A stretch of DNA of 64,000 nt from Graphiopsis chlorocephala (GCA_022828445.1 JAIZZJ010000004.1:434001-498000); one strand, 5' to 3'. Positions 43,658 to 55,944 are shown, counted from the first letter of the stretch. Translations and numbers: made by a program. The notes: generated by a model not told the origin, from the letters alone.

Positions 43658-45724
43658 AATGGTCGAATATGTCTTGATGTGTCGAAGTATTGATGGTTAA
43701 GTCCAAGTCCAGTAGACTCGAATGTAGTCGACAAGCTAAGGCTCGAGGAGTTGAAAGTCGTTGTTCTCAGAGAGGTGGCGAGTAGTCATCTAATAGTCGG
43801 CGAGGCGGTAAGGGAGAGTTGCGTGTTGCACTCAGCTGACTATGCAGTGTGAAAGGAGGTGTACAGCTGATATGACAGCTCCGTGTGAGACAGGTAAACA
43901 AAGGGAGTCTTCTGCCACTGTTATCAGACTAAGGATAATAGCTCTGGGGAAACACGAGGGGGGATCGCGATGATGGATATATCAACACCAACAACAGCAA
44001 AAACCTTCCCGTTTTCTTGAAGAAAACTACTTCCGATAGCCTACATGCCTTTTCTGGCGAGATTTTTCCGTCTCCCGCCAGTTCGTCGCTTCCGATATTG
44101 TGGGGGTTGATAGCCGAGAAAGCTTCGTAGCGGTCTGCCATGACGCTGATTCACACCGCAGTGTTTCGCCCCCGATCCGCTTTCGACCGCTGCATCCTCT
44201 TACTCGGGACACGAAAAGGGACCAGTCAGCGTGCAGTCCGCCAGCCCTGCACGCTGCCCTTTCACCGAGTCTATGCGTGTGGCCACAAGGACTTTGGAGG
44301 ATCACGTTCCGGATCGACATATCAGCGACTCGTACAGTATAGAGACTTATCTCTGCCCACTCTGACAGGCCGAGCGGCTGTCATCACCTGTCGCCGGCAA
44401 ACGCCCGAGGCTGGCGAGGGCAGACGGTACGGCGGCTGATTTGACCGGAGGACGTGGAGGAAATGGCTGTTTGATTTCTGCCGCACGTCGAGCCATCTTG
44501 GACCAGGAGCTGGGCCTGCTCGGCACCCTTCCAACTTGGGCTCGAATGCTGGTTTTCACATGCCTCTACGGTTCGCTCTCCGCGTGCTTGAAAGCAAGCG
44601 GTGAACTAATGCTGTCGTCGCACTCTCGCTGTCATAGGCTTGCATGATATGAAGATCTGCCTACAGGCGGCAGCCGCGGGATTTCTGCCCGACGTGCTGA
44701 CCGCAAGAGGTGGTCAGCCTTTTTTCCATAATCAACACCACGCGCAGCCGTGGAGATGACTACACACAGCATCCCACACAGACTCGCGAACAAAGGCTCA
44801 GGATGGTGTGACTTGCGAGCCCGTCTTTTAGGTTTCCGGTCGGGAAAATCAGGAAGCACTCTTTTAGGTTTGGCGGAGAACTCTTGATAAGGTTTGTGGT
44901 CGGGCTAGAGTTACTTCGAGAAGTAACTTTGGAAGAAGATCGTTCCAAGCTTTCGCCTGCCCTCGCGTGTGGCTGGCGGAGCTTTCGTCCTGCAGGTCAA
45001 CTGTGCATACCGACATAGTTACGAGTATCGCCGTGATTTCTTCACGCGAGCTTTGGTATGTTTCAATGTCAACGCTGGTTTCACTCGAACCAAGAAGGAG
45101 TATTTGCTGAATATGATCATATGTCTGTGGTTGTCTCTGTCCGCAATGCATCCGTGGCCAGCTCAACAATTGGTGCACTGTCCTAGATTGCGGATCTTGG
45201 TGTTAACCGAGCAATTACCGCGTACATAACCGAGACTCAACAAGCAAAATACGATATAATCTCAGCCCTGTGGTTTTCACATGTAAAGTTCTTTTCGACA
45301 AGCGACGGTTTGAGTCGGTAATCGACTGCCAAAGTTTTCCATTAACCAGCATTGTTGCGAGTAATGAGTCTAGTGACACACTTGAAATCTCATGAGTAAT
45401 GGGCGTACGGCAATCCGACCTCCACCTTCCTCGAAGACCCTGTGGGGGTTGGTGGTGTGTTTGAAGGGTTCATGAGGAAACGGTCCAGGAGTGCGGAGCT
45501 GTTTGCGAAGAGAACAAACATGCGTCTCGGGCGTCTAGCGAAATCACCTCGAGACGAGCTAAGTACTTCCAAGTGTACTGCGAGACTGCATACTGTACCG
45601 CCTCCCAAGCCTTTCACACCGAGTCTGTCCGCTAGCACGATCTCTCACCAAGACTGGGCGATGGCCACACGAAAGGCTGTCGGACATCGTCCGCTCGATA
45701 GACTGCCAGTGAGAAAACACCAAC
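43658..45724. other. 2-kb region without a supported gene
   Basis: Presumed promoter of the small Ser-rich gene and further non-coding sequence. Short ORFs only. Nothing recognised. Confidence 0.45.
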
Positions 45725-45880
45725 ATGGATGTCGAAGATCGAACGCCAATCGAGCAAATCGAGGCTACCAGACGCCTTCATCGGCCACTACTAACAACCA
45801 TCATCCACAGACTGTCGACCGTCGCCCGGTCCGCCGATGGCGAGCGTTGTGAACGTGTCAGGAAGAAAGTTCTAGGGTAA
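45725..45880 (+). CDS. possible 51-residue small protein
   Basis: ATG in good context (CACCAACATGG) opens 51 codons with no Arg/Ser bias of random frames: MDVEDRTPIEQIEATRRLH at the start, then RPLLTTIIHRLSTVARS and RVRKKVLG at the end. It could form two helices. It could also be the first exon of a gene whose later exons I cannot see, or chance. Confidence 0.2.
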   Translation: MDVEDRTPIEQIEATRRLHRPLLTTIIHRLSTVARSADGERCERVRKKVLG

Positions 45881-46696
45881 CTGTGGTAAGAAAAGATGAG
45901 TCGGAAGAGAACTCTGCCAAGTCAAGACACTTGCTGGTATGTACTGCTGTACCTCATGTACTGTTCGGATGTACTCCCTTCTCCGCAAAAGCCAAAAGGG
46001 CAAACCCGCGATGTTGAGACATGAGAAACGTCACGATCCACCATCATCGCATGGCAAACCTCCAGGATGCTAAGTAAACTTCGCTACATCCTCCGACAAT
46101 ATATCAGGCTTTTTCTTGGCCGTCATTGTTTTGCAAGAAATCCCTTCCTTCAGCTTCCAAATGATGACGAGACGACATGCGCCGTCATGGATTTTCTTGC
46201 TTTCTCACGAATCGAAGATGATACAAGTGTACAGTACACCAGGCACGCTTGCTTTTACAGCGCATCCTATGCGCAGCATGTACGTGACAACGTGTCATGC
46301 TCGTGAGTTTCGGAGACTGTACCGCTTCAGGCAGACACATTCTAAGCTTTCTGGGGAGCGTCAGGAATCGAGGGCAAAAGGATAGAATTTCCACACGACC
46401 GCCACCGCACGGGGGGTCATCAACCGCGGAAATTGTGTCTTGTCGGTGAGTATCTGGGAAAGAAACTTGCATGTGCATGTGCATGTGCTCCATGTTTTTT
46501 GTCGTTTCGACAGCTACGTGCATGACGGTTGGATGGCCGCCTATGTGTTTTTTATTACGCGCAAGCATTTGCCTCATTGCGTCCGTCTGATAACATGTCC
46601 ATGCTATCAGGTGCTGTAATACCCCTTCCAACAAGCTCCCGACGCTCTCATGTCCACCGGAACGCCCAAAATACCACATGTCGAGGACCTCAAAAC
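45881..46696. other. 3' flank of the GH3 gene
   Basis: No gene. GTGCAT repeats at about 46469-46485 (GCATGTGCATGTGCATGTGC) form a short tandem repeat. Otherwise unremarkable. Confidence 0.45.
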
Positions 46697-49430
46697 TCAC
46701 AGGGTGAATGTACTCCGCAGTGGCGTGTCCAGAACCGATTTCCCCACGAATACCACGAATTCCCCACTCGGGACCACCCACGCTTGCTTGCGAGTATCCC
46801 ACCGGCTGATGTCTTTCCTCCGCAACTCGAACGTTACTTTTGCTGTGTTGTTCGGCAAGATGCTGACTTTCTGGAAGCCACGCAGGGCACGCGTATTCAC
46901 GATGTCTGGGTCTGAGGCCGTTACGTTGTCGTTCGGGATGAGGAGGTAGAGCTGGGCGACCTCGGCTGCGGCTATTGAACCGGTGTTGGTGATTGTTGCG
47001 GCTATCGAGCCTACGCTTTCGAATAGGCTCGCTAGGCCGCCGACAATTACCGAGTCATTCTCGTTGTTTTGCGTCGTTCCGTTGGTGTAGACTGGAGCAT
47101 CGCCAGTGGTGCTTTGATCCGTGGCAGTCGCATTGACATCGACCTTAATATCCGAATAGTCGAAAGACGAGTATGTCAGACCGAAGCCAAACTCATATCG
47201 AGGGGTGATATTCTTGGCCAGGAAGTGGCGGTAGTCGATGTTGACTCCTTCTGTGAAGTCGCATTGCGGTGAGCGGCTGCCATCAGCCTGGCAAGGGTTG
47301 AGTAGGCTACCGTAGTCGGATGCGTCTTTCGCGACCGTGTAAGGTAAACGGCCACTAGGACTGACATCGCCGTACAGGATCCGAGCAACGGCACGCCCTG
47401 CATCCTGGCCGGGCAGGTGCGCGTAGATGATTGCCGTGACATTTTCATTGTCGGCAAAGGCGTCGACAAGCCTGATGCCGACATTGTGAACAACCACGAT
47501 CGTGTTGTTGCACTTGGAAGCCACGTTCTTGACGAGCTCATCGCTTGCTTCATCCGCGAGATTTGGACGATCGAAGATCTCGGAAGAAAAAGCATTGATA
47601 AAGACCAGACAAGCACTGGAACTGGCGACTACGCTCGGGTCCAGCGATGCAAAATCACTCCACATCTCGGTGTCATCGTCATACGCACGCTGAGAGATGG
47701 CATCGTAAGGAGTGCTGATGTAAGCGGGCACGTTTGAGCCTGAGCCACCACCAACGAGAAGCACGCCCTTGTAGGTGCCCGGTGGACTTTCGACTGGTTC
47801 GTTCGAGCCGATCTCGTGAGCTTGTTCGCCAGTGAGGTTCACGCCTAGCCAGCTCTGAGTCCAGAAATCTGGAGCACCAGGAACGTTGGCTTCAGGTGCA
47901 GGGTTCGCCGCAAACGCGGATGTCGCGTCGTAGCCAAAAAGAGACAGCACCTGTGGAGATCGTAACGGCAGAGCGCTTCGGATATTCTTTACGAGCACGT
48001 GGCCTTCAACGGCTTGCTGGAGAAGACTAGCTTTGGCAGTGGGGTCTCTGGCGTCAATGTAATCGTGTGGTTTTATGACATCTGCCGGCATACCCACACC
48101 GAATTTAGGAAGATCGGGCTTGTCTTGGCCAAATTGATACCAAGTTGCGATGATCCTGGTGGCCATGTCTTCGAGACGTGTGCGGTTGAGTCCATCGTCA
48201 ACCATATTTGCAAGGCGATTGTCTCCCCAGTACCTTGAGTCCGGCATGGCCATGTCGAGTCCAGCGTTGGCAGATGCTTTGTCGCTGTGTTGGGCAACCC
48301 AATCGGACACAACAAAACCGTTAAAGTTAAGTTCACCTTTCAGAAGGCCGTTGATTGCTTTGCTATTCTCGCAGCCGTATGTGCCGTTGATGCGATTGTA
48401 GCTGCACATGACCGAGCCTACTCCGGCATGGACAGCATCCTGGAAGGGCCACAGGTACAGTTCGTGCATTGTTTGGTCGTCCACATTGGAAGAGCTACTG
48501 AGTGTTTCACTCTCAGAGATAGGGTTGCGATTCGTTTCTTGTTCCTACGTATGGTCATGTCAGCATGCGTCTGATCAGGAAAGCTTCATCTGCCATATGA
48601 ACTCACGTTAGCCACGAAATGCTTGACACTTGCGATAACGCTTTCCTGGAGCCCTCGAATAGACTGTGCTCCAAGGATACCATCGATGTACGGATCTGTT
48701 GTAAATCCTTCCCAATTGCGGCCTAGGAACGTTGCGTTGTCAGTGTTTGCTGTCATCAATCCGGCTGGGATGGTTTTACATACCACCAGTTGCGATCCGT
48801 CCAATAGGTCCCACAACAGGCCCAAGAGCCACCTGCACTCCTTTCTTCTGGAACTCGCGGCCCATATACTGGCATCTCTCGTATGCTAGTGTTGTGTTCC
48901 AGGAAGCTCCAATTGAGACACCGGATGCGTAAGCGTTGACACCATCTGTAGCGCGAACTCCATTGCCAGCATCATGCAAGCAGAAGCCGGGAAAATCGAG
49001 TCGCGGAACTGATCCAGACTTTCCGACGCATCCGTTATCGACATTGACGTAGCCGATTGTGATATTGTTCATTTCCTCGAGAGTCATCTTTGACACCATG
49101 TCGTGGGCTTTGTTGTAGGCATATGACCAGTTGCCCGCTCCGTAGCCGATGGCTGTGCTGTATCAGTATCTCCCGGTTTTACAGCTAGACTGGCTCGCTC
49201 ATTGACTCACGGGAAGGGTATACAGTTGGGCTCACCCAATCTGCGCGAGCAGAGTGGCGATTCCTCAGTGCGAGCAGACCCAGTAAGGGCAGGAGCAAAA
49301 GCAGCATGATGGCGGCGATGACAATGAACTTGTGCCTTTGGTAAAAGCCACCGAATTTTGAGCCTTTGATGCGCTGTCGGCGGGTCAATGGCGTGTATTG
49401 CGTGGTTGGGTAATCGTCTTTCTCCTCCAT
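46697..49430 (-). CDS. GH3 beta-glucosidase with N-terminal membrane anchor
   Basis: Minus-strand exons: 49430-49211, 49152-48784, 48722-48607 and 48544-46697. Introns are 58, 61 and 62 bp. All phases agree; 850 residues. It removes terminal beta-glucosyl units. Residues 1-34 are polar (MEEKDDYPTTQYTPLTRRQR); residues about 35-55 form a membrane helix (FIVIAAIMLLLLLPLLGLL) with no cleavage site, so type II topology with the enzyme outside is likely. GH3 marks are RLDFPGFCLHDAGNGVR, VALGPVVGPIGR, VKHFVANEQETNRN, SVMCSYNRINGTYGCEN and GFVVSDWVAQHSD, with nucleophile Asp at about 316. The (alpha/beta)6 sandwich and C-terminal FnIII-like domain (ISRWDTRKQAWVVPSGEF) are complete. Sequons are common. 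Confidence 0.93.
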
Positions 49431-50189
49431 CGATATGCAATGTTCAGGTCGGCAGTCTCGAGCGAGCGTTGTTGCAGGAGCGGTTTGTTGTTTGCATTAC
49501 CGTCCCAATGGTGCGAAAGTCCAGCTGTCGCAAGGAATATCTTGGTGTCGGAAAAGGGTTCGTTCGTGATGGACTATTTGGGCATGCGAGTGAGGACGTT
49601 CATCAGAAACGGAAGTCCTCGCTAAGTTGAGCTTGTGTTGATTGCTCTGTCCTTGACTTCGCCTCCGCGTCTTCTCCACAGCAACCACGATCTGCAGGGG
49701 CGGTTTGATTTCTAGATACGACATTCATGACGCGGCGTAATCATGATACTGTGTTGCGTTGGGATATGTCAAAAATTATGCTTGAGTATACACATTCGTT
49801 TGTGCGTGAATGCTAGGTTCATGTCTTCAAGCGATATTGCTTGATTTTGCAAAAGTTCAGATGCCTTACTGGTTCAAGATGTCTGACACACATTGTATCA
49901 AGGCATACCTCCTTTACATGCGCAAGATCAAAGATGGGGTGCAGAGAGCCTACCTAAAGGGTTGGTCTGTTACATCTCTGAATATATGTGATATGCTTGC
50001 GGATCTACCTAAGGTATGCTCCTTGTCAAGTGCTCTTAGAGTGCAGACTTTTGGTGGACCCCTTCCGCTCGGCTTGCCCTTCATTTCGGCTTTGCGCTTC
50101 ACTCTCACCTGTACACCAACAACATCACCACCGCCACCACCACATCCCATATCCCCTTCTTTCCCTTCAGAACTCTACGACATACGAAC
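49431..50189. other. divergent promoter region of GH3 and zinc-knuckle genes
   Basis: A 760-bp spacer. CA/CCACCA-rich just before 50190, typical of a fungal leader. No ORF supported and no specific control site assigned. Confidence 0.45.
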
Positions 50190-50725
50190 ATGGATGACGA
50201 TAAGCGTTGTGAGACGTGCTACAAATTCAGCCACGATATTCTCCAGTGTGAGAATGAGTGCGTCTACTGCCGCAAGCACCACAGTCGTGGCATGTGCCCG
50301 ATCTTCCCAGAGTTCTATTTGAAAGCCGATTCAGACTCTCGGGCCCGTGGGCCAATATGCGCGAAAAGATTGCTCAAAAGAGACAGCGTCTCAAGGAGCT
50401 AAATGAAGAACTCGCGGACGCGGATGTTCTTCTACGTCAGATCGAGGTAATTCAAGATGAGGTCGCAGCAAGTGCTGGCGAACCTATACTTAAACTACCT
50501 GCCGGCAAAGACGCTGCGCTTATGGTTGTGGGCAAAGATGCTGCGTGGCGCGACATCCACCCAAGGTGGCAGGATGTAGGCGACCAGGCCGTGCTCAAGG
50601 AGCAGTGGAACACCGAGGCGCTGGGCTACCAGCAATTTGTTGAAGACAGCATGCTGAAGGCTGCGCTCGTCTACCACGGCCGCTGGCCGATCCAGAAGGA
50701 CGCCAATGGCTTCCCTGTTGAGTAA
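50190..50725 (+). CDS. zinc-knuckle-like plus coiled-coil protein with a frame change
   Basis: The first frame, MDDDKRCETCYKFSHDILQC and CVYCRKHHSRGMC, carries CxxC...C...CxxC...H...C spacing like paired zinc knuckles. The second frame carries a charged helix (MREKIAQKRQRLKELNEEL), then ADVLLRQIEVIQDEV and LVYHGRWPIQKDANGFPVE. To join them, either a 41-bp intron (50294-50334, GTGCCC...TTCAG) is removed, giving about 164 residues, or a frameshift has occurred. 41 bp is shorter than every other intron here, so a broken gene is possible. I do not know the family. The leader is CCACCA-rich. Confidence 0.5.
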
Positions 50726-51877
50726 GCAACAAGCGTCACATTGGTTATTTCCCTTTCCGAGCAGGCGACGAGCGTCGCGCGCCTATGTTTCTGTATACAG
50801 TATTTCAATCGATTCCCGTTGATATCAGCCTTGACTCTTTCTCAGTTTTTTATTCAGGTGACGCGTGCGTCGATAATTGGACAGAGCCTCAAGTTTTTTT
50901 GAACATGCTAAGATTGGTAGACGTAGCGACCTCTTAAACGCCGACAAGAAGAACACTGACAGGCACAGCAAAGACAATCAAGTCCACGCAAGCGACCGAC
51001 CAACGCACAGGCGGCGGCATCCCACTGACTGGAGGACACGAGGATATGCTGCACGCCCGCATCCGAACGACGGTCTCGACGCGAATACTTGCTTGATCAA
51101 GGCTCCAAGATGGATGCCCCGAAACACCCTGGACAAGCTCTGTTGGCACACGAATGAGATTATCCTCACTACGGAGGAAAGTTCCGCCGTACGATTACAG
51201 GAAGCCTGTCCAGGCGTGTAGAAGATACATACTGTACACCACGAGTCAGAAATGATTACAAGTCTTGGATTCCGCTGCCTACAGAGTGGACTGGAACTAT
51301 TATTAGCTTTACACTAAATTCTTCGGCGCTATAATGCAATTCCAATCTCGGTTAGGCTTCGGCCTGTGCTCAGCAAGCCCTGTTTTACGATACAGTAAAT
51401 GGTGCTATACTGTAGTTGAGTATTGTGCTGACAGTCTAACTGTAGGCGAAACCGTGATTACATTCACGGCTGGCCGATTAACGTCGTCTCTAATTTACAT
51501 TCGAAGCAAGCAACACCTTGTAACGATGCAAAGCTTCTGCTGGACAGCGTTGGGATCTCGCCTATCGACACGGCTCAGCTCGAGCACTATAACTGTTTAG
51601 TATCTGTGCTACGTCCTTCGGGTACACAGACTTCGTATTTTGCCTGCTATTAGGGCATTGGTGCTCTGCACAGTATACAACCCTAAGGATCCACACATGA
51701 GTGCGATTGTAAGAAAGACAAAAATAAATGCCTGCAGACCTCACAACGATGTAGATATATATTGCTGCACTTGCACGTCTTCAGGTGATTGCTCTCATTA
51801 TCTACCAACATAACTCAGCCTCAGCCGCCACAAACATCCGACACAGTTCTCAACACTTCAATACGCATTTTTTCAGC
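50726..51877. other. 1.15-kb intergenic region
   Basis: 3' region of the zinc-knuckle gene and promoter of the secreted orphan gene; the sequence becomes AT-richer after 51250. No ORF supported. Confidence 0.45.
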
Positions 51878-52945
51878 ATGTATACCAAAGCTCTCCTCGT
51901 CTTGGCGCCTGTCGCCGCTCAAGCAGCCGCCGCCCAGTCAGCTCCTTGGCCTGTCTTCAACCTTCGTGCCAACGTCACGGAGCAGTACATCGGTTACGGT
52001 CAGGAAGACTGGGACCGCCGCCAATTCTGGCACAACGCTCCCTTCACCCAATCTGGTGGAGGCGAGATTACAGGACCTCTGGTCGATAACGAGTGCAGTC
52101 AGCGTGCTGGTCTGAACGACCATGGTAAGTACATGCAACTCCCAACGTGGAATTGCCAAAAAATGAATGCTCTGCTAATCTCAAATCACAGCTCCGTACT
52201 CTGAGCCTTTCTTGTTCTACTCAAGAGCCACTTCTACTGGTCCGTACGCGCCCACAGAGCTCGTTGCCAGCTACAAAAAGATGAAGATCGCGCAGAAGAA
52301 CCAAAAAGATGCGAATGGTCGTCGCGCTGTGGTACGTGATCTTCAGCTACAACCCAACGCAGTATCTAACATCTGAACACTTCACTAACCCGAACTTCCG
52401 CTCTGCAGGTTATGTCCAGCTGCGGAGCCGGCTCGACGAGCATCTACATTAGCAACACAAAGCCCTACCACCTGACCTACGACAACAAGGAAGCCAATGA
52501 GAAGTTCGGCAGCTTCTACCTCTGTGGTGGCGGCAAGAAGGGCGATACGTTCGGCTACGGCGACGCCCTCTTCTACCGCAGCGCCGACGAGACCACCCCC
52601 GAAGAGTGCGGCGAGGTCATCTTCTACCCTGAATGGTGGGTTGGTTCATCAAGACTTTGGCCACAAGACTGAATTCATCGTGTGGCCAAATCGTCTCGGT
52701 ATAAATTGAGCGCTATACTGACCTTGCAATTTCATTTTAGTATGCCGCTTTCGTACTCCGTCACAGACACCCAGCATGGCACGCACACAGTCACTGTCGA
52801 CGATGGCCGCGACCAGGCTGGCCACTACAACTCCACCTGCTATATCGACGTTGCAGATGTCTCTGGTGCCCCAAATACCGATATCTCGGAATGGATGAAC
52901 CAACCGCGCACCGGCTACGGATTTGTTGGCAAGATCCACGTGTAG
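51878..52945 (+). CDS. secreted orphan protein, four exons
   Basis: Exons 51878-52124, 52192-52331, 52409-52635 and 52741-52945 (introns 67, 77, 105 bp; phases 1, 0, 2, all consistent) give 272 residues. The N-terminus MYTKALLVLAPVAAQAAAA is a clear signal peptide, with cleavage likely near AAAQSAPWP. The mature part has few Cys (NECSQ, SSCGAG, YLCGGG, EECGE, PECM, STCYI), enough for three disulphides, plus some sequons. Aromatic and Gly/Asp-rich segments (YIGYGQEDWDRRQFWHNAPF, DALFYRSADETTPEECGEVI) suggest a beta-rich fold. No catalytic motif or known family is recognised. Start chosen as the first ATG that gives the signal peptide. A cell-wall or effector-like secreted role is possible but unproven. 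Confidence 0.8.
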
Positions 52946-54040
52946 ATTCGATCAGCATGCGTAGAGACTGGCTTTGAATGAGGAAGAGATAACAGTGATA
53001 CATAAACAAGTACTCATCATTCATCCTGTCATAGACTGTTTCCCCTACATCTACGTGTAACCATCACCTTCGGTCTTCCCTAAAACCACAGTGGTTGAGG
53101 GTTCGAATTTAGGGTTTAGGGTTAACCATTCTACTGTTTTAAAAGCGACTCAAACCGTGAGATACCATGAACCAAGGTCGCGAATAATGTGGTTGTACCG
53201 TTCTCTGGCTATATCGTTAGTGGTAGGCTGTCAAGTACAGCGCATGGTCTGATGGTCAAGCTCGGTTGGTGGAAGAAACATCATGGAGCTTGGAGAGGTC
53301 TACGTCGTATATGCACAAAATATATTTGAAAATTCTTAATGGCTGCATTTAATATTGGTCTTCCCGCAGATACAATATGAAAGACAAGTTGTGACCTTGC
53401 TACGATTGTTTAGCGGCCTCCAGCCTCACGGTCGATTAGGGGAGAAGCAGCATATCATACTTCATAAACGATCTAGCCTCGTCAACGTAGGCAGAACGAT
53501 CGATGTCGCCTCGACGGTGTGTGATGCTGAAGTACTTTCCATGGGACGCAGCAAATCTCCTGATACCGGTGAGACGGGTGTCAACCTTCACTGATTCAAC
53601 ATTTCTTGCGACGAGCTATATGCTTGCGAGGAGTCAATGGCAGGGAGTCCTACCTTTGAGACACATATCAGGCACAGGTTGAATCTCGCGCATGATAGAT
53701 GCACAATCACGAGAGTGATGCTTTCGTGGTTAAGCAAAGATGTGAGACTCTACACTTCATATTGTCTCACACCTCAATAGATAGCGAAGTGCACGACTGC
53801 GTAACATGAGCTCGCAGACTCATTGGCTGGTGATTTATCATAGCAAGTTTGCACTTCACTGCTATTGTCGCACGGACCTATCGTGAGTCTCTCAGAGGGA
53901 GTCAGTCACTTCGCGAGAACGTCAGCGCAGGTACCAACCCACTTCCACCACTACGACACCCTCGCGACCTTTCGTAAGTCTCTCTCCAACCGCGACACCA
54001 CTTCTCCATACCACCACTGACATTACCTCAAGCACCCATC
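52946..54040. other. intergenic region with telomere-like motif
   Basis: No gene. Holds a hairpin-prone segment at about 53078-53121 and, at the right end, promoter and leader (CCACCACT-rich) of the USP gene. Confidence 0.5.
53078..53121. repeat. inverted repeat ending in TTTAGGG TTTAGGG
   Basis: CCCTAAA near 53078 pairs with TTTAGGG at 53108-53114, and AACCAC/GTGGTT inside forms a nested stem with a one-base loop. Two TTTAGGG units stand in tandem, followed by TTAACC. Too short to be a telomere. Confidence 0.6.
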
Positions 54041-55944
54041 ATGTCTACCAGATCAGCAAAGCGCAGCGCGCCCAGCGATTTCGACGATGAGCCTGTAAGT
54101 CAAAGGTCATACCTTCCACACTCGTTTGATCAGCAATCTGACAGTCACAGGAGCACCACAACAAGAAGCCGTGCACCGATGATCTCGAGCCCGTCTTCAC
54201 GAGCGACGTGACCACATGGCCGCCGGCACCGGCACAATCTCCGAGCGCTTTGCCGGAGAACGACGACGACTACCAAGGCCCAACGACTCGGTCAGCAAAG
54301 CGCAAGCTCGAGCAGCAGCAGGGTGCGGCGTCGAACCCACCCCCTTCGAAGAGGGCCTGTGCCAGCAATGGACGGTGGATGCTGCCGGCTTTGCGTGGAG
54401 GCTCGACCCGTCGGAGCCATGTGGCCGAAGGTTCTGACGACGAAGACGACGACGAGAGCAGCAAGAACGCTCCAGAAGAAAGCCCAGCGACTCCCACGAG
54501 AGAGCCTGCGGCCGAGACCGGCGAGAGCAACGACGAAGGCGAGTCGACGAGCAGCTCGCAGAAGCCCATCAATGGTACCGATTGCAGTGGCAGCAAGGAC
54601 GACGACAGCAGCAGCGAGCCCATGAGTAGCTCGCAGAAGACTGTCGACAGCACCGACAGCAGCTCTGACGAGACCACTGAGTCCGCAGAAGGCTCCGAGA
54701 AGGTCGTCAATGATCCCAAGAGCATGTCTGACGCCACATCATCGGTGTCCGAGACAAGTGCAAGCGAACAAAGCAGTGAAGGAGAGGCCAGCAAGGAAGC
54801 GGCCAGAATAGAGACCAGGCTGCAAGAGCGACATGCCAGGCAAATCTGCGGTCTGATGAATAATAGCAATCAATGCTTCTCCAACTCGGTCATACAACTC
54901 GTAGACGCGGCACTCGACAGTCACGATCTGGAAACAGTGCTGGGACCAGTCGGAAGTATTGCGCCATTTAAGACGCCGCATCTTGACCAAGACGATGGCT
55001 TCGACGTGCCGAAGAGACGTGGTGCGAAAAAGACCGGCAAGAAATTAGAGTCGGCAATGAGCAAAGTGCGCTCAAAGATCCACGCAACCATCGACAAGGT
55101 CAGGAAATCTGGCAAGCTGCAGGCGCTCAGTCCAAGAAAGCACCTCCGGGCATTGCTGAATCACATCCGGCAACAGAAGGACAAGGAAGCGTCCGAGAAG
55201 GTCAATGGTTATTTGTTCCAGCAGATCCTGGCATACAGAGAGGCGGGCGCATCCCGAGAGCACCTCGATGGTCGTCGGCAACAGGACTGCTATGAGTACT
55301 ACAATGCATTACTCAATGGCATCAAGTCCAGCTCTGGAGGAGATCTCGAAGACGAGGAATCCGAGCAAAAGCCAGCAATCATCGACAGCCTCTTCAACTT
55401 CAAGACCGAGGAGGTATCATTGTGCAGCAATGAGTCCTGCGAATACAAAGGCTCCGTTAAAGAAGCCACCGGGAACACCCACACATTGACCGCACCAAAG
55501 AAGCAGGCGAAGTTTGAGGACCTTTTGAAAGAGTCGAATGTGAGCATGCTGGACTCGCCGTGTCCGAAATGTGGCGAGGAAACGGTTGCACGAGTAACCG
55601 AATTCACGGAAATGGCCGACAACTTCGTGGTGCACGTCAATCGTGTGGATTTCACCAAAGACGCGAAGATAAAGACAGCCATCGAGCTGCCGTTCCAGCC
55701 GATTGAGCTCAGCGGCAAGCAGTTTGTGCTGAATGCCATCATTATACACAAAGGAGCTTCAGCGCAGGCCGGGCACTACACCATTTACCGCAAAAGAAGC
55801 CGTGACTGGGTTACCACAATCCACGGAAATTCTACGTGGTACCACATCAACGACCACGAAATTGAGACCATCGAAGCGAAAGACATCAAAGACTCTGGCA
55901 AAATGGGTCAGAGCGCAATGCTGCTGTTCAAAGCTCTTCTATGA
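54041..55944 (+). CDS. divergent ubiquitin-specific protease (USP/C19)
   Basis: Removes ubiquitin from proteins. Exons 54041-54094 and 54151-55944 (56-bp intron, phase 0) give 615 residues, starting MSTRSAKRSAPSDFDDEP. Residues up to about 245 are disordered, acidic and Ser/Glu-rich. The Cys box is ICGLMNNSNQCFSNSVIQLV with C260; the usual box is GLxNxGNTCYxNS, so G-T is replaced by S-Q, but the Cys remains. The QQDCYEYYNALL block, the zinc site CSNESC ... CPKCGEE, DNFVVHVNRVDF, and the His box GHYTIYRKRSRDW with H560 follow in the right order. A catalytic Asn/Asp equivalent probably lies in WYHINDHEI. The catalytic domain (about 360 residues) is compact. Likely active, but no orthologue is named. 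Nuclear-signal-like basic runs suggest a nuclear site. Confidence 0.85.

Noticed and set aside
53099..53109. GGTTCGAATTT, considered as a tRNA T-arm
   Set aside because: The flanks form a TTTAGGG hairpin rather than a cloverleaf, and no acceptor stem is found.
53108..53121. TTTAGGG pair as a chromosome end
   Set aside because: Only two units, with unique genes on both sides.
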